Source of the DNA: Chrysomallon squamiferum
Taxonomy: Eukaryota > Mollusca > Gastropoda > Neomphalida > Peltospiridae
NCBI GenBank assembly: GCA_012295275.1
Contig: CM022674.1
Coordinates: forward strand, 3,943,110-4,007,109
Reading direction: 5' to 3'
DNA: 64,000 nt
The translations under genes were made by a program, and so were the position numbers. The stretch's first letter is position 1, and every line of letters starts with the position of its first letter. The notes under the pieces were generated by a model, which was not told the DNA's origin, did no database searches, and saw nothing but the letters and a program-made list of their open reading frames with translations. Of this stretch, positions 22,890 through 33,931 are shown one piece after another.

Positions 22890-23404
22890 AATAGCTCGCA
22901 AGTGAGCTGATTCGTTTTGCAACAGAGAGAACGAGAGGAAAGAATTTTCCTGAAGTGACGTTTTGAAAACCAATAGGAACCTGGGGTATTCGGTAAAGAA
23001 AAACTCAATTTATACTTCATTCTTATTTTCTTATTTTATTTGTTTTCTAATTTCGAAAACATAATGGACAGTGACATCGAAACCGAAATTATCGAAATTG
23101 AACGAGATAGCAATTAGCATCATTCGCTGAAGTCAGAAAAATAAAAGTGACAAGTTTTCACCAGACAAATGCGTGCTCGTCTTTGAAGCTGAAATGAAAA
23201 CTGATTTAACAAAGAGCGAGTTAGATATCAAGTAAGAAAAGCTTATCCTGACGAATGTTAAAGACAAATAGAAACTGCTTGAAAGGTAAAAAAGATTAAA
23301 CTTTCCATAGTACATACACTGACATTTGTATAAATGGTGAAAGGAAAACGACTGCATTCCGCCATGTCAATGACACGTTAAAGGTGAGATACAATTTATG
23401 TGAA

Positions 23405-23475
23405 GCATCGGTGGTCTAGTGGTAGAATACTCGCCTGCCACGCGGGTGACCCGGGTTCAATTCCCGGTCGATGCA
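23405..23475 (+). tRNA. tRNA-Gly(GCC)
   Basis: Consensus copy; partner of 20868 with the same short deletion in the following spacer. Confidence 0.97.
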
Positions 23476-23793
23476 CATACGTTTCACTTTTCTTTCTCTT
23501 TTGCATGAAATATGTAGGCTAAAATTGATTAATCACATTCAGATAAAATGTCTTGTAATCTTCACTGATTGATAAGTTTTGATCTGATATTGATCAATCT
23601 ATTGTAAATGTCGACGATATCACATACGAAGTGATACCAGGTTTCTTCTTTCATATCATGATTATACGAAAACATTCGGTTTCGTTAACTCAACAATATT
23701 GACTTCCCAAATTTCGTTCCATCTTTAATATAACATGAATAAATACATTTTGTTCTGTTGATTCCAGTATGTTTACAACCTGCTATTGTTTAT

Positions 23794-23875
23794 GGTAGCG
23801 TGGCCGAGCGGTCTAAGGCGCTGGTTTAAGGCACCAGTCTCCTCGGAGGCGTGGGTTCGAATCCCACCGCTGCCA
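23794..23875 (+). tRNA. tRNA-Leu(AAG)
   Basis: Consensus AAG copy; palindromic motif at 23919-23942. Confidence 0.97.
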
Positions 23876-24386
23876 AAGAGCTCGTGGGTGAGCTGATTAA
23901 TTTTGCTTCGAAACGAAAGAATACGTCAGAACTGACGTATTCAAAACGAATGGCAAGCTGGGGTACTCGGTTAAGAAAACATCAATTTAGGCTATATTTT
24001 CATTTTTTTTTAATGATTTTTTATTTTCTAATTTCGAAAATATAATGGACAATGACATCGAAACCGAAATTAGCGAAATTGAACGACATAAAATTAACAT
24101 GAATCGCTGACGTCAGAAAAAGATAACAGTGACAAGTTATCAGAAGACAAACGCGTGCTCGTCTTTGAAGCTGAAATGAAAACTGATTTAACAAAGAGCG
24201 AGTTAGATATCAAGTAAGAAAAGCTAAAACTGACGAATCTTAAAGACAAATAGAAACTGCTTGAAAGGTAAAAAGGATTACACTTTCCGTAGTACATACA
24301 CTGACATTTGTATAAATGGTGAAAGGAAAACGACTGCATTCCGCCATGTCAATGACACGTTAAAGGTGAGATACAATTTATGTGAA

Positions 24387-24457
24387 GCATCGGTGGTCTA
24401 GTGGTAGAATACTCGCCTGCCACGCGGGTGACCCGGGTTCAATTCCCGGTCGATGCA
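24387..24457 (+). tRNA. tRNA-Gly(GCC)
   Basis: Consensus copy; last of the second higher-order repeat. Confidence 0.97.
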
Positions 24458-24775
24458 CATACGTTTCACTTTTCTTTCTCTTTTGCATGAAATATGTAGG
24501 CTAAAATTGATTAATCACATTCAGATAAAATGTCTTGTAATCTTCACTGATTGATAAGTTTTGATCTGATATTGATCAATCTATTGTAAATGTCGACGAT
24601 ATCACATACGAAGTGATACCAGGTTTCTTCTTTCATATCATGATTATACGAAAACATTCGGTTTCGTTAACTCAACAATATTGACTTCCCAAATTTCGTT
24701 CCATCTTTAATATAACATGAATAAATACATTTTGTTCTGTTGATTCCAGTATGTTTACAACCTGCTATTGTTTAT

Positions 24776-24857
24776 GGTAGCGTGGCCGAGCGGTCTAAGG
24801 CGCTGGTTTAAGGCACCAGTCTCCTCGGAGGCGTGGGTTCGAATCCCACCGCTGCCA
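24776..24857 (+). tRNA. tRNA-Leu(AAG), hybrid unit
   Basis: Consensus AAG sequence with an AAG-type spacer upstream, but the downstream flank (AATAGCTCGCAAGTGAGC) is that of TAG units. The crossover must lie in or just after the tRNA, 3' of the anticodon. Confidence 0.97.
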
Positions 24858-25164
24858 AATAGCTCGCAAGTGAGCTGATTCGTTTTGCAACAGAGAGAAC
24901 GAGAGGAAAGAATTTTCCTGAAGTGACGTTTTGAAAACCAATAGGAACCTGGGGTATTCGGTAAAGAAAAACTCAATTTATACTTCATTTTTATTTTCTT
25001 ATTTTATTTATTTTCTAATTTCGAAAACATCATGGACAGTGACATCGAAACCGAAATTATCGAAATTGAACGAGATAGCAATTAGCATCATTCGCTGAAG
25101 TCAGAAAAAGATAAGAGTGACAAGTTTTCACCAGACAAATGCGTGCTCGTCTTTGAAGCTGAAA

Positions 25165-25545
25165 TGAAAACTGATTTAACAAAGAGCGAGTTAGATATCA
25201 AGTAAGAAAAGCTTATCCTGACGAATCTTAAAGACAAATAGAAACTGCTTGAAAGGTAAAAAGGATTACACTTTCCGTAGTACATACACTGACATTTGTA
25301 TAAATGGTGAAAGGAAAACGACTGCATTCCGCCATGTCAATGACACGTTAAAGGTGAAAACTGATTTAACAAAGAGCGAGTTAGATATCAAGTAACAAAA
25401 GCTTATCCTGACGAATCTTAAAGACAAATAGAAACTGCTTGAAAGGTAAAAAGATTACACTTTCCATAGTACATACACTGACATTTGTATAAATGGTGAA
25501 AGGAAAACGACTGCATTCCGCCATGTCAATGACACGTTAAAGGTG
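25165..25545 (+). repeat. 190-bp tandem duplication, third instance
   Basis: Same duplicated block and join as at 12085, with a lone A deletion in the second copy near 25450. Confidence 0.85.
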
Positions 25546-25563
25546 AGATACAATTTATGTGAA

Positions 25564-25634
25564 GCATCGGTGGTCTAGTGGTAGAATACTCGCCTGCCAC
25601 GCGGGTGACCCGGGTTCAATTCCCGGTCGATGCA
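25564..25634 (+). tRNA. tRNA-Gly(GCC)
   Basis: Consensus copy; trailer CACTTTTTTTTC gives a long T stop. Confidence 0.97.
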
Positions 25635-25967
25635 CATACGTTTCACTTTTTTTTCTTTTTGCATGAAATATGTAGGCTAAAATTGATTAATTACATTCAG
25701 ATAAAATGTCTTTTAATCTATTACGAATATGCACTTCACTGATTGATAAGTTTTGATCTGATATTGATCAATCTATTGTAAATGTCGACGATATCACATA
25801 CGAAGTGATACCAGGTTTCTTCTTTCATATCATGATTATACGAAAACATTCGGTTTCGTTAACTCAACAATATTGACTTCCCAAATTTCGTTCCATCTTT
25901 AATATAACATGAATAAATACATTTTGCTCTATTGATTCCAGTATGTTTACAACCTGCTATTGTTTAT

Positions 25968-26049
25968 GGTAGCGTGGCCGAGCGGTCTAAGGCGCTGGTT
26001 TAAGGCACCAGTCTCCTCGGAGGCGTGGGTTCGAATCCCACCGCTGCCA
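25968..26049 (+). tRNA. tRNA-Leu(AAG)
   Basis: Consensus AAG copy; the hAT element is inserted 118 bp after its 3' end. Confidence 0.97.
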
Positions 26050-26167
26050 AAGAGCTCGTGGGTGAGCTGATTAATTTTGCTTCGAAACGAAAGAATACGT
26101 CAGAACTGACATTTTTCAAAACGAATGGCAAGCTGGGGTACTCGGTTAAGAAAACATCAATTTAGGC

Positions 26168-28597
26168 CAGTGGTGGCCAAACTACGGCCCGCGGGCCGCA
26201 TCCGGCCCCCAGTCCTGTTTCATCCGGCCCGCCAAACACCTTGCCTTGTTTTTTTCCAATCACCATATTTACCACTGTAAACAAGCAGTGCAACAGCGCT
26301 GGCTGCTACTAGCAGTATCTTGTGGCAAGCGTTGTTATTTTTAGAATAAATGCCCTTGCAGCGTTATTTTTAGAACAGTCTGCCAACCATGACGTAAGTA
26401 GCTAACATAGCCTGTATGTGCTCTTTTTCACATCCCTTTGGCCTACTAGCCTACTTTGTAAGAAATCAGGAAGTTAATTGTTCCAGCTTTGACTTTCAGT
26501 ATTTTACTGAGCATGTAAGAGACAATACGCACATTGGATTTTCTTCTCAGAAGCAGCAATAATTTTATTTTTTTTTCTCTACCTTATCAGTTAAAATGTC
26601 TCCAACGAAAAAGAGAAAAGTAGATGATGAATGCCGAGTTTTTAAGGAGGAATGGACATACCAATATTTTTTCACTGCGGTAAATGGGAAAGCAGCGTGT
26701 TTAATTTGTAATGAGGGAATATCAGTTTTTAAAGAATATAATTTGAAAAGACACTATAATACAAAACACGCTGGATACAGTGAAGGACTATCAACAGAGC
26801 AAAAGGTTAATAAAGCTGCTGATATGGTGAAAAATCTAATAAAGCAACAGTCGCTTTTTTCAAAGACACAATCCATTCACATTTCAGCAACAGAAGCTAG
26901 TTTTTATATTAGTTACAAAATTGCACAATGCAAAAAACCTTTTTCTGATGGAGAATTTGTAAAAGACTGCATTGTGGATGCGGCACGCATACTTTGTCCA
27001 GAAGCACAGAATACATTTGAGAATATTGCACTATCAAGGAATACAGTTATGAGAAGGTACAAGATATCAGCAAAGATTTGTCCCAACAGCTTCACACTGC
27101 TTGCACTGATTTCATGTGGTTTTCATTAGCTCTGGATGAAAGCAATGATGTTCAGGACATTGCACAACTCATGATATTTATACGTGGTATCAAGTCAGAT
27201 TTTACAATTTCAGAGGAGTTGTTATCAGTTGAACCTTTAAAAGGCACAACTACGGGGAAGACCTGTGTAAATGTGTAATAAAGTGTGTGAGGAGGCTGGC
27301 CTGCCGTGGAATAAATTGGTGAGTATCACTACTGACGGTGCACCTGCTCTAACTGGAAAAAACAAAGGCATGATTAGCCTCCTACAAAAGAAGATTAAAG
27401 AAAACTGTCCTCAGCATGAAATATGGAAATTTCATTGTATCATTCATCAAGAAAGTTTATGCAAGTCAGCTCTGGATTTTAATCATGTGATACGTCCTGT
27501 AGTTGAAGTAGTTAATCTACTCAGATCCAGACCATTATCACACAGACAATTCAAGACATTACTGGATGATATTGAGACTGAATATAAAGATGTGCTATAT
27601 CACAATAGTGTTCGGTGGCTTAGTCATGGGAAAGTTCTAAGAAGAGTCTTTGAACTAAGAGACGAAATTCTCCTTTTCCTTGATATCAAACAAATGAAAT
27701 GTGATTTTATAGAGAAGATGAAAAATGATTACTGGCTTTGTGATTTTGTGTTTGCCACTGAAATGTTTGAAAAGCTCAATTCTCTAAATTTGGAATTGCA
27801 AGGAAAAGGATTATTTGTGCATGATATGTACACCAAAGTAAAAGCTTTTGAGGCAAAGCTCTCACTTTTTGCCAAACAGATATCAGAATGTAATTTTATT
27901 CATTTTTCTTTGCTAAGGAAGGCAACAGTAGATAGTAAACTTGCTGAAAAATACAGCAATCAACTCTGCATCTTGAAACAAGAATTCCAAAGAAGATTTT
28001 CAGACTTCAGAGTAATGGATTCATCATTTAATATACTTGTTTCACCCTTCAGTACAGAAATTGAGACAGCCCCTGATGTTCTTCAGCTGGAACTAATAGA
28101 TCTACAAGCTAATAATGAGCTGAAAATGAAGTTTAGGAATATGCCTTTGGTAGAATTTTTCAAATATTTGCCTGCTGAAAAGTTTATCAATCTACGAGGT
28201 TTTGCTGCTAGGATGCTGTGTATATTTGGATCAACTTATATTTGTGAACAGACTTTTTCATGCTTAAATCAAACAAAGTCAAAAACAGATCAGTATTGTG
28301 AGATGCAAATTTACAAGCAATTATGAAAGTTTCGACAACTAGTTTTACTCCAGACTTTAAAAAGCTTGTTCAAAATTGTGGACAGTTGCATTTATCTCAT
28401 TGATATATAAACCTTTTATTAAATACAAGTGTAAACAAGATGGTGTTATTTATTGTTATTCTACTACAATAATATATATTTTAATAAAGACGGCAACCAG
28501 TTACGACAAATTTTACGTAAATTTCATTTAATCCGGCCCTCCAGTGGCAAGAAAGTTGCAAATTTGGCCCTCTGGTAAAAAAGTTTGGCCACCCCTG
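26168..28597 (+). mobile_element. hAT DNA transposon (GTF2IRD2/Charlie-like), 2430 bp
   Basis: Terminal inverted repeats: CAGTGGTGGCCAAACT at the left, and CAGGGGTGGCCAAACT as the reverse complement of the right end (15 of 16 match). Exact 8-bp target duplication ATTTAGGC at 26160-26167 and 28598-28605; the empty site is seen in sister units. Subterminal TCCGGCCC motifs occur at both ends. It carries a broken transposase gene. The GC-rich ends contrast with the AT-rich host sequence. Confidence 0.97.
26596..28403 (+). pseudogene. hAT transposase with BED-type zinc finger, frameshifted
   Basis: About 600 codons in three same-strand pieces: 26596 to about 27055 (frame 1), about 27056-27270 (frame 3), about 27271-28300 (frame 1), then 28302-28403 in another frame ending TGA. 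An N-terminal basic stretch KKRKV is followed by a BED-like finger with C35, C38, H53 and H58. The middle has SLALDES and ITTDGAPALTGK motifs and FHCIIHQESLC. The C-terminus has the hAT dimerisation signature FGSTYICEQTFS. Relatives are the domesticated vertebrate GTF2IRD2 tail and Charlie-type elements. Three frameshifts mean it cannot make a full protein. Transposases of this class cut and paste DNA at matching terminal repeats. Confidence 0.95.
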
Positions 28598-29000
28598 ATT
28601 TAGGCTATATTTTCATATTTTTTAATTTATTTTTTATTTTCTAATTTCGAAAATATAATGGACAATGACATCGAAACCGAAATTAGCGAAATTGAGCGAC
28701 ATAAAAATTAACATGAATCGCTGACGTTAGAAAAAGATAACAGTGACAAGTTATCAGAAGACAAACGCGTGCTCGTCTTTGAAGCTGAAATGAAAACTGA
28801 TTTAACAAAGAGCGAGTTAGATATCAAGTAACAAAAGCTTATCCTGACGAATCTTAAAGACAAATAGAAACTGCTTGAAAGGTAAAAAGGATTACACTTT
28901 CCGTAGTACATACACTGACATTTGTATAAATGGTGAAAGGAAAACGACTGCATTCCGCCATGTCAATGACACGTTAAAGGTGAGATACAATTTATGTGAA

Positions 29001-29071
29001 GCATCGGTGGTCTAGTGGTAGAATACTCGCCTGCCACGCGGGTGACCCGGGTTCAATTCCCGGTCGATGCA
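29001..29071 (+). tRNA. tRNA-Gly(GCC)
   Basis: Last intact plus-strand Gly. The unit after it is fused by deletion at about 29403 and has lost its tRNA-Leu. Confidence 0.97.
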
Positions 29072-29592
29072 CATACGTTTCACTTTTGTTTTTCTTTTGC
29101 ATGAATATACTAAGAAATATGCAGTTGATATGTTTTCACGGAGAAAGTAATAATTTGTGACAGTTAGAGGCTTAACAACAATTGGATGACGTCATTAACC
29201 AGTCGTGCATATTGAAGTTGAGTTTTTGCGTCCTCGAATTTCCCAGTAACGGGCAAGTGCGCAGTGGATTGTGAAATACTTCTGTTCTATAAAACAACGC
29301 CCTATAATGGACATTAATATATGTCTTTATTTGTTTACTAAAATGTCACGTGACAATACACTCAATAAATATATAAACATATTCGTTTGTTAATCTAGCT
29401 TTTCTCAGTTAGGAAAACATCAATTTAGGCTATATTTTCATTTTTTTTTAATGATTTTTTATTTTCTAATTTCGAAAATATAATGGACAATGACATCGAA
29501 ACCGAAATTAGCGAAATTGAACGAGATAAAAATTAACATCAATCGCTGACGTCAGAAAAAGATAACAGTGACAAGTTATTAGAAGACAAACG

Positions 29593-29652
29593 CACGCCTC
29601 CGAGGAGACTGGTGCCTTAAACCAGCGCCTTAGACCGCTCGGCCACGCTACC
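29593..29652 (-). pseudogene. Truncated tRNA-Leu(AAG), inverted
   Basis: Bases 1-60 of tRNA-Leu(AAG) on minus, joined at ACGC to plus-oriented spacer GAAGACAAACGC. T arm and acceptor 3' strand are missing. It marks the inversion breakpoint closing the array. Confidence 0.92.
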
Positions 29653-30269
29653 AGAGACAACAGTTGTTGTGGAAATACTCGATCAGTATTAGCAAAACTG
29701 TTTGTTCATGTTTATATTAAAGATAGGATAAGTATTACAACATTGTTAAAGAACCCAAAGGTTTTGCTATAATTTTGATATGCTGTCTCCACTGCAAGAC
29801 CTGTCTTAACGTTTAGCAACAAATTGAAAATAATCTTCATAACTCCGTGTGCCAAAATAAAGTGAAAAAAAAAAAAAAATAATAATAAATAAAAATGAAT
29901 TAATAAATAAAATAAATAAGTAAACAAATAAATAAAGCAGATATGGGTTTATGGTAAATAAAACTGGAACGGAATATAAATGTAATGAATGATCTGATGA
30001 TTCACAGTGATTAAGAATTGAATATGAATCAGTCATCTTTTAATATATGAATCATTACAATAAGAACAAAACAAAAATAAAGACAAACTAACAATAAACT
30101 GCGATAACAACAACAAAAATAGCTACAAGTGCTTAAGAACTGAGCACCAATCAGTCATCTTTTAATATGCATGAATATATGAATCATTAGAATAAAAAAA
30201 AGTATAAAGACACACTAACAATAACTGCGATAGCAGCAGCAACAACAACAACATATTTCGTTATTATTA

Positions 30270-30311
<42 letters not shown>

Positions 30312-30486
30312 AAGTGACAGATTTAAATAATCATTTCATCACTTCCTTGCTCACCACTGCTGTTTGAAAACCGGTGACAACCGCGATTCTAGATTCATCA
30401 AAACCAGATCAAAACATATCAACGTAATAGTCAAAATATGTTATTATTTAATTTCATGCAAAAAAGAAATAAAAGTGAAACGTATG
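29653..30486. other. Spacer between array end and right inverted arm
   Basis: AT-rich. Positions about 29980-30240 hold two copies of a block with CAGTCATCTTTTAATAT and AAACTAACAATAA; 30262-30309 is (TTA)n; 30310-30405 repeats the upstream region of the peptide gene (TCACCACTGCTGTTTGAAAAC). No gene seen. Confidence 0.6.
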
Positions 30487-30557
30487 TGCATCGACCGGGA
30501 ATTGAACCCGGGTCACCCGCGTGGCAGGCGAGTATTCTACCACTAGACCACCGATGC
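30487..30557 (-). tRNA. tRNA-Gly(GCC)
   Basis: Full consensus copy, mirror of the 6444 gene; its minus-strand leader carries the TGTCAATGACA inverted repeat. Confidence 0.97.
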
Positions 30558-31447
30558 TTCACATAAATTGTATCTCACCTTTAACGTGTCATTGACATGG
30601 CGGAATGCAGTCGTTTTCCTTTCACTATTTATACAAATGTCAGTGTATATACTACGGAGAGTTTAAAATCTTTTAGCGTTTAAACAGTTTCTATTTGTCT
30701 TTAACATTGCTCAGGTTAATCTCTTCTTGCTTGATATCTAACTTGCTCTTTGTTAAATCAGTTTTCATTTCAGCTTGAAAGACGAGCACGCATTTGTCTG
30801 CTGATAACTTGACCACCGATGTTTCACATAAATTGTATCTGACCTTTAACGCATGATATTATTATGTTCATTAAGCAAGTTTACATTCTATCTGATCGTC
30901 TCTGATGTATGCAGACATATGTAAAAATGATTCCAAAAATGTAATATTCTTCCTTTCAATCCTTAAAATATTTCAGTTGTCAAACTCGATTGTCTCAAAT
31001 AATTCTGCTGTGTATGTTACGATTCGTAGTTACTTCGTAACTATTTGGTCCATTGCTATAAATGCATGAGTATAATGGTATCCTCCCAAAAGTTATATGG
31101 GTCAATAGTCATATGGGTAATCAATATAATTATACACCAGATCACTTACGTAATTATTCTGTAACCTGCCGACTTTTTTTTACTGTTGACCCCAACATTT
31201 ATGATAACCGCGGATTCCTTCTGAAATCACGTTTTCTTCGTTGTTTCCTTTCTTAAATCAGTCACTCCAATACGTTTTTTTTTTTTTCAGACTTATCTGA
31301 TTTTTCTGCCCAAGATACTTTAACTAACACAATGTATTTCTTTCTTTAAAACTTTTTCAAAACGGAAGCTGAAGTGAATCTCGTTCACACCTGACTCTGT
31401 CCTAACCGGAAGTTCATATGTGATAAAGAAGTACAGAAGCGTAGATA

Positions 31448-31513
<66 letters not shown>

Positions 31514-32196
31514 CCCTTCAACTTCAGTTAAAAACTAGATTTTTTTCTTCCTGAGTTTTTTAACAGTAAATCAGTTAATGTTTATTATACGATGTCTGAG
31601 AAAACAAGAATAGTTAATAACGTCATGCAATTGTTGTTACGTTATCTATCCGGTTTCTGACAATAGTAGTGTTGCAAATTATGACTTACTTTCTCAAAGA
31701 TATCAACGTGGGAGAATGGAATGCGTATTTGTACCAAAGTTACGTTAATTCTAAGTATTTTATTTTCGCCTTAATTTCATTGGCATATTCATACAAAAGA
31801 AAAAGAAAATGAAACGTATATGCATCGAATATAATGTAATGAATAATCTGATGATTCACAGTGTTTAAGAACTGAATACGTATCAGTCATCTTTTAATAT
31901 GTGAATCATTTACAATAAAAACAAAACAAAAATAAAGACAAACTAACAATAAACTGCGATAAAAACAACAAAAATTGCTACAACTGGAAAAATGCACATT
32001 AAGAAGAGCAGGGAAACAAATAAAATAAACATCGGAAAATCTATTTCTATACTTGACGATTTTCTGATATTTCATCTCTCATAAATGTTATTAAATACTA
32101 TAACTTTATAAGCCGCTGTTTCAGTTAATATCACTTCTGTCTAGCTGTGGAAAAACCTCGCTGCGTTGTATTTCTATTCTTATTTCTATTCTTCTT

Positions 32197-32227
<31 letters not shown>

Positions 32228-32590
32228 TTATTATTATTATATAAAAATAACAGAATTAAATAATCGTTTCATCACTTCCTCGCTCACCACTGCTGTTTGA
32301 AAACTGGTGACAATCGCGATTCCAGACATATCACTTCACTACCACTGATAAGACGCCATTGGTGTCAGTCACGTGACCATGACCCCCCCGTTCCGTTTAA
32401 AACTAAATACTGCAACCGATATCTGCACCTGCTGACATCTTGTTATAACAAAACCACAACCACAACGACGACTACAGTGACAGCGGTGTTGTGTATTTAG
32501 AAATGAACTGCATCTTGCAGAACAACATGACATAACCGCACGAACTGGACGACATCAGCACGAGACCATTACGTAACATCCGCTCAGATG
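30558..32590. other. Right-arm spacer without a gene
   Basis: Holds the stub GACCACCGATGTTTCAC at about 30811-30827 (partial tRNA-Gly mirror of 6185), an (AAT)n tract at 31447-31512, a second copy of the 29980 block at 31830-31990, and (TTC)n at about 32201-32225. Confidence 0.6.
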
Positions 32591-32591
32591 C

Positions 32592-32602
32592 GAATAAATA
32601 GA
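32592..32602 (+). promoter_or_regulatory. TATA-like box of the right peptide gene
   Basis: GAATAAATAGA about 115 bp upstream of the ATG, in sequence shared with the left copy. Confidence 0.45.
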
Positions 32603-32715
32603 GATCATCAGACATTGTAGATCAAACTGGTTTCACTTCTGTAAACCAAAGGTAAGAGCTACAGACGTACAGACAAACGAACGTACAGAGATAACTTATA
32701 ACAAAATTATACAAA

Positions 32716-32766
32716 ATGAAGATAGCTGCTTTGATTTTGATTCTTTCCATTGGTGAGATCATTTGT

Positions 32767-32801
<35 letters not shown>

Positions 32802-33060
32802 TTTTTGAATTTACAATAACTAAGAAATCCTATTCAAGTAATAGATATATCAATGTGAGTGTGTTTTTTTGCTCGCACACACAAACATACTGGAAAATTA
32901 AAAGATACGGTAATAACAAATATCAAGAAAAAAATGAATATATATCTTACAAAAATAACGAAGAACGAAGCATATAATATTGCCCCATATTTTGACACAT
33001 TAATCTTTCCTTGTTACTGATATAAATAATATTATTACAAATAAATAAATAAATAAATTA

Positions 33061-33093
<33 letters not shown>

Positions 33094-33175
33094 TTATTCA
33101 GGTTCTCTGTTGGGGTGTACGAGTGCGTGGGGACGTCGTGGTGGTCGTGGAAGACGTTGTGGAAGAAAGGGATAA
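32716..33175 (+). CDS. Small secreted Arg/Gly-rich cationic peptide, right copy
   Basis: Exon 1 at 32716-32752 and exon 2 at 33102-33175, joined in phase 1 across a 349-bp intron (GTGAG...TTCAG) containing (ATTT)n and (TTA)n. The 36-residue product equals that of the left copy: hydrophobic leader MKIAALILILSIG, probable signal cleavage after TSA, tail WGRRGGRGRRCGRKG. Exon 1 is identical in both copies. Exon 2 differs at four codons (Leu, Gly, Thr, Ala), all silent. The introns differ in length and sequence. This contrast is what a translated gene under purifying selection would show. Product family unknown to me; secretion is inferred from the leader. Confidence 0.78.
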
Positions 33176-33374
33176 GATGTTTCCCAGATCTCTCAACGTT
33201 CTTGTTTTATAATACATTATGATAAAAGTTATTTGATTATTTTGTTTGTTTTTATTATTAGGTAATCTTATTTGTATGGTATGTTTGTGCGTATGCGTGT
33301 GTCTGTGGTTATATATAAATCTGCTGCATACCTTCTGTTTTTTGTTATCAAATAATAATAATGAAAAGAAATTA

Positions 33375-33456
33375 TGGCAGCGGTGGGATTCGAACCCACG
33401 CCTCCGAAGAGACTGGTGCCTAAAACCAGCGCCTTAGACCGCTCGGCCACGCTACC
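33375..33456 (-). tRNA. tRNA-Leu(TAG)
   Basis: 82 nt with the CTCTTCGG variable arm, matching its inverted partner at 3063; outer end of the right arm. Confidence 0.97.
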
Positions 33457-33578
33457 TGTTAACACAAAACGATAATGGATGTAAATGGATGTGGATGGAT
33501 GTTGGTCGTTAACAGTACCTGTGGGTTCCAGTGTCTGACTCTGAAAAAATAGTAACCGATTCCTTATCCTTAAACCAA

Positions 33579-33616
<38 letters not shown>

Positions 33617-33673
33617 GAAAGAAAGAAAGAAAGAAAAATAAACGAAAAGCTTACTTCTGATAAAAATAAACAA

Positions 33674-33718
<45 letters not shown>

Positions 33719-33883
33719 TCCTGTTATATTCAGTCCCTTGCACCTTTCCGATGACGTATTTTTTCTACAATTAGACAATGACGTTACGTTATTATGTTCT
33801 TAGTCGTCATGGTAACCACCCTTTAGCTTTGAAGTTGTTGCCGTTAATGGTATTTTTATTTTTTTTTATTATTTTTTTTTTAT

Positions 33884-33931
<48 letters not shown>

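Larger units (their letters stand above)
6444..29652 (+). repeat. Tandem array of tRNA-Gly / tRNA-Leu units
   Basis: Alternating tRNA-Gly(GCC) and tRNA-Leu genes, all on plus, in units of about 0.95-1.3 kb. Two unit types exist. The TAG type has a spacer with ATGACGTCAT, CACGTG and AAATATATAAAC before tRNA-Leu(TAG). The AAG type has the spacer TTGATCTGATATTGATCAAT before tRNA-Leu(AAG). Higher-order repeats are 11206-13491 with 13492-15772 (about 2.28 kb), and 19740-21874 with 22278-24410; a run of nearly pure AAG units with a period of about 0.98 kb lies at 15173-19193. Array spacers hold no supported protein gene, only the fossil 57-codon frame described under findings. Confidence 0.95.
30487..33456 (-). 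repeat. Right arm of large inverted duplication
   Basis: Inverted counterpart of 3063-6514, see that entry for landmarks. It differs by extra sequence at about 31790-32290, by lacking the decayed tRNA unit, and by different microsatellite lengths. Confidence 0.85.

Noticed and set aside
16205-24045. Plus-strand ORFs starting MGSNPTAAKELVGELINF
   Set aside because: They read out of the 3' end of tRNA-Leu into the spacer; the start lies inside the tRNA T arm.
26596-28403. Domesticated host gene of the ZBED/GTF2IRD2 type
   Set aside because: Terminal inverted repeats, exact 8-bp target duplications and three frameshifts show an ordinary transposon copy.
7301-28953. Recurrent minus-strand ORFs starting MQSFSFHHLYKCQCMYYGK
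   Set aside because: They are the antisense of the array spacer and repeat only because the unit repeats. Frames break differently between units, and there is no promoter, splice or family support.
6444-29652. Array as a CRISPR-like or satellite system
   Set aside because: Units are about 1 kb and carry complete Pol III genes in a eukaryotic genome; there are no short direct repeats with unique spacers.
6444-33175. Glycine-rich peptide gene driving tRNA-Gly amplification (codon supply link)
   Set aside because: The peptide has only eight Gly in 36 residues and the array also amplifies Leu tRNAs; proximity alone does not support a supply link.
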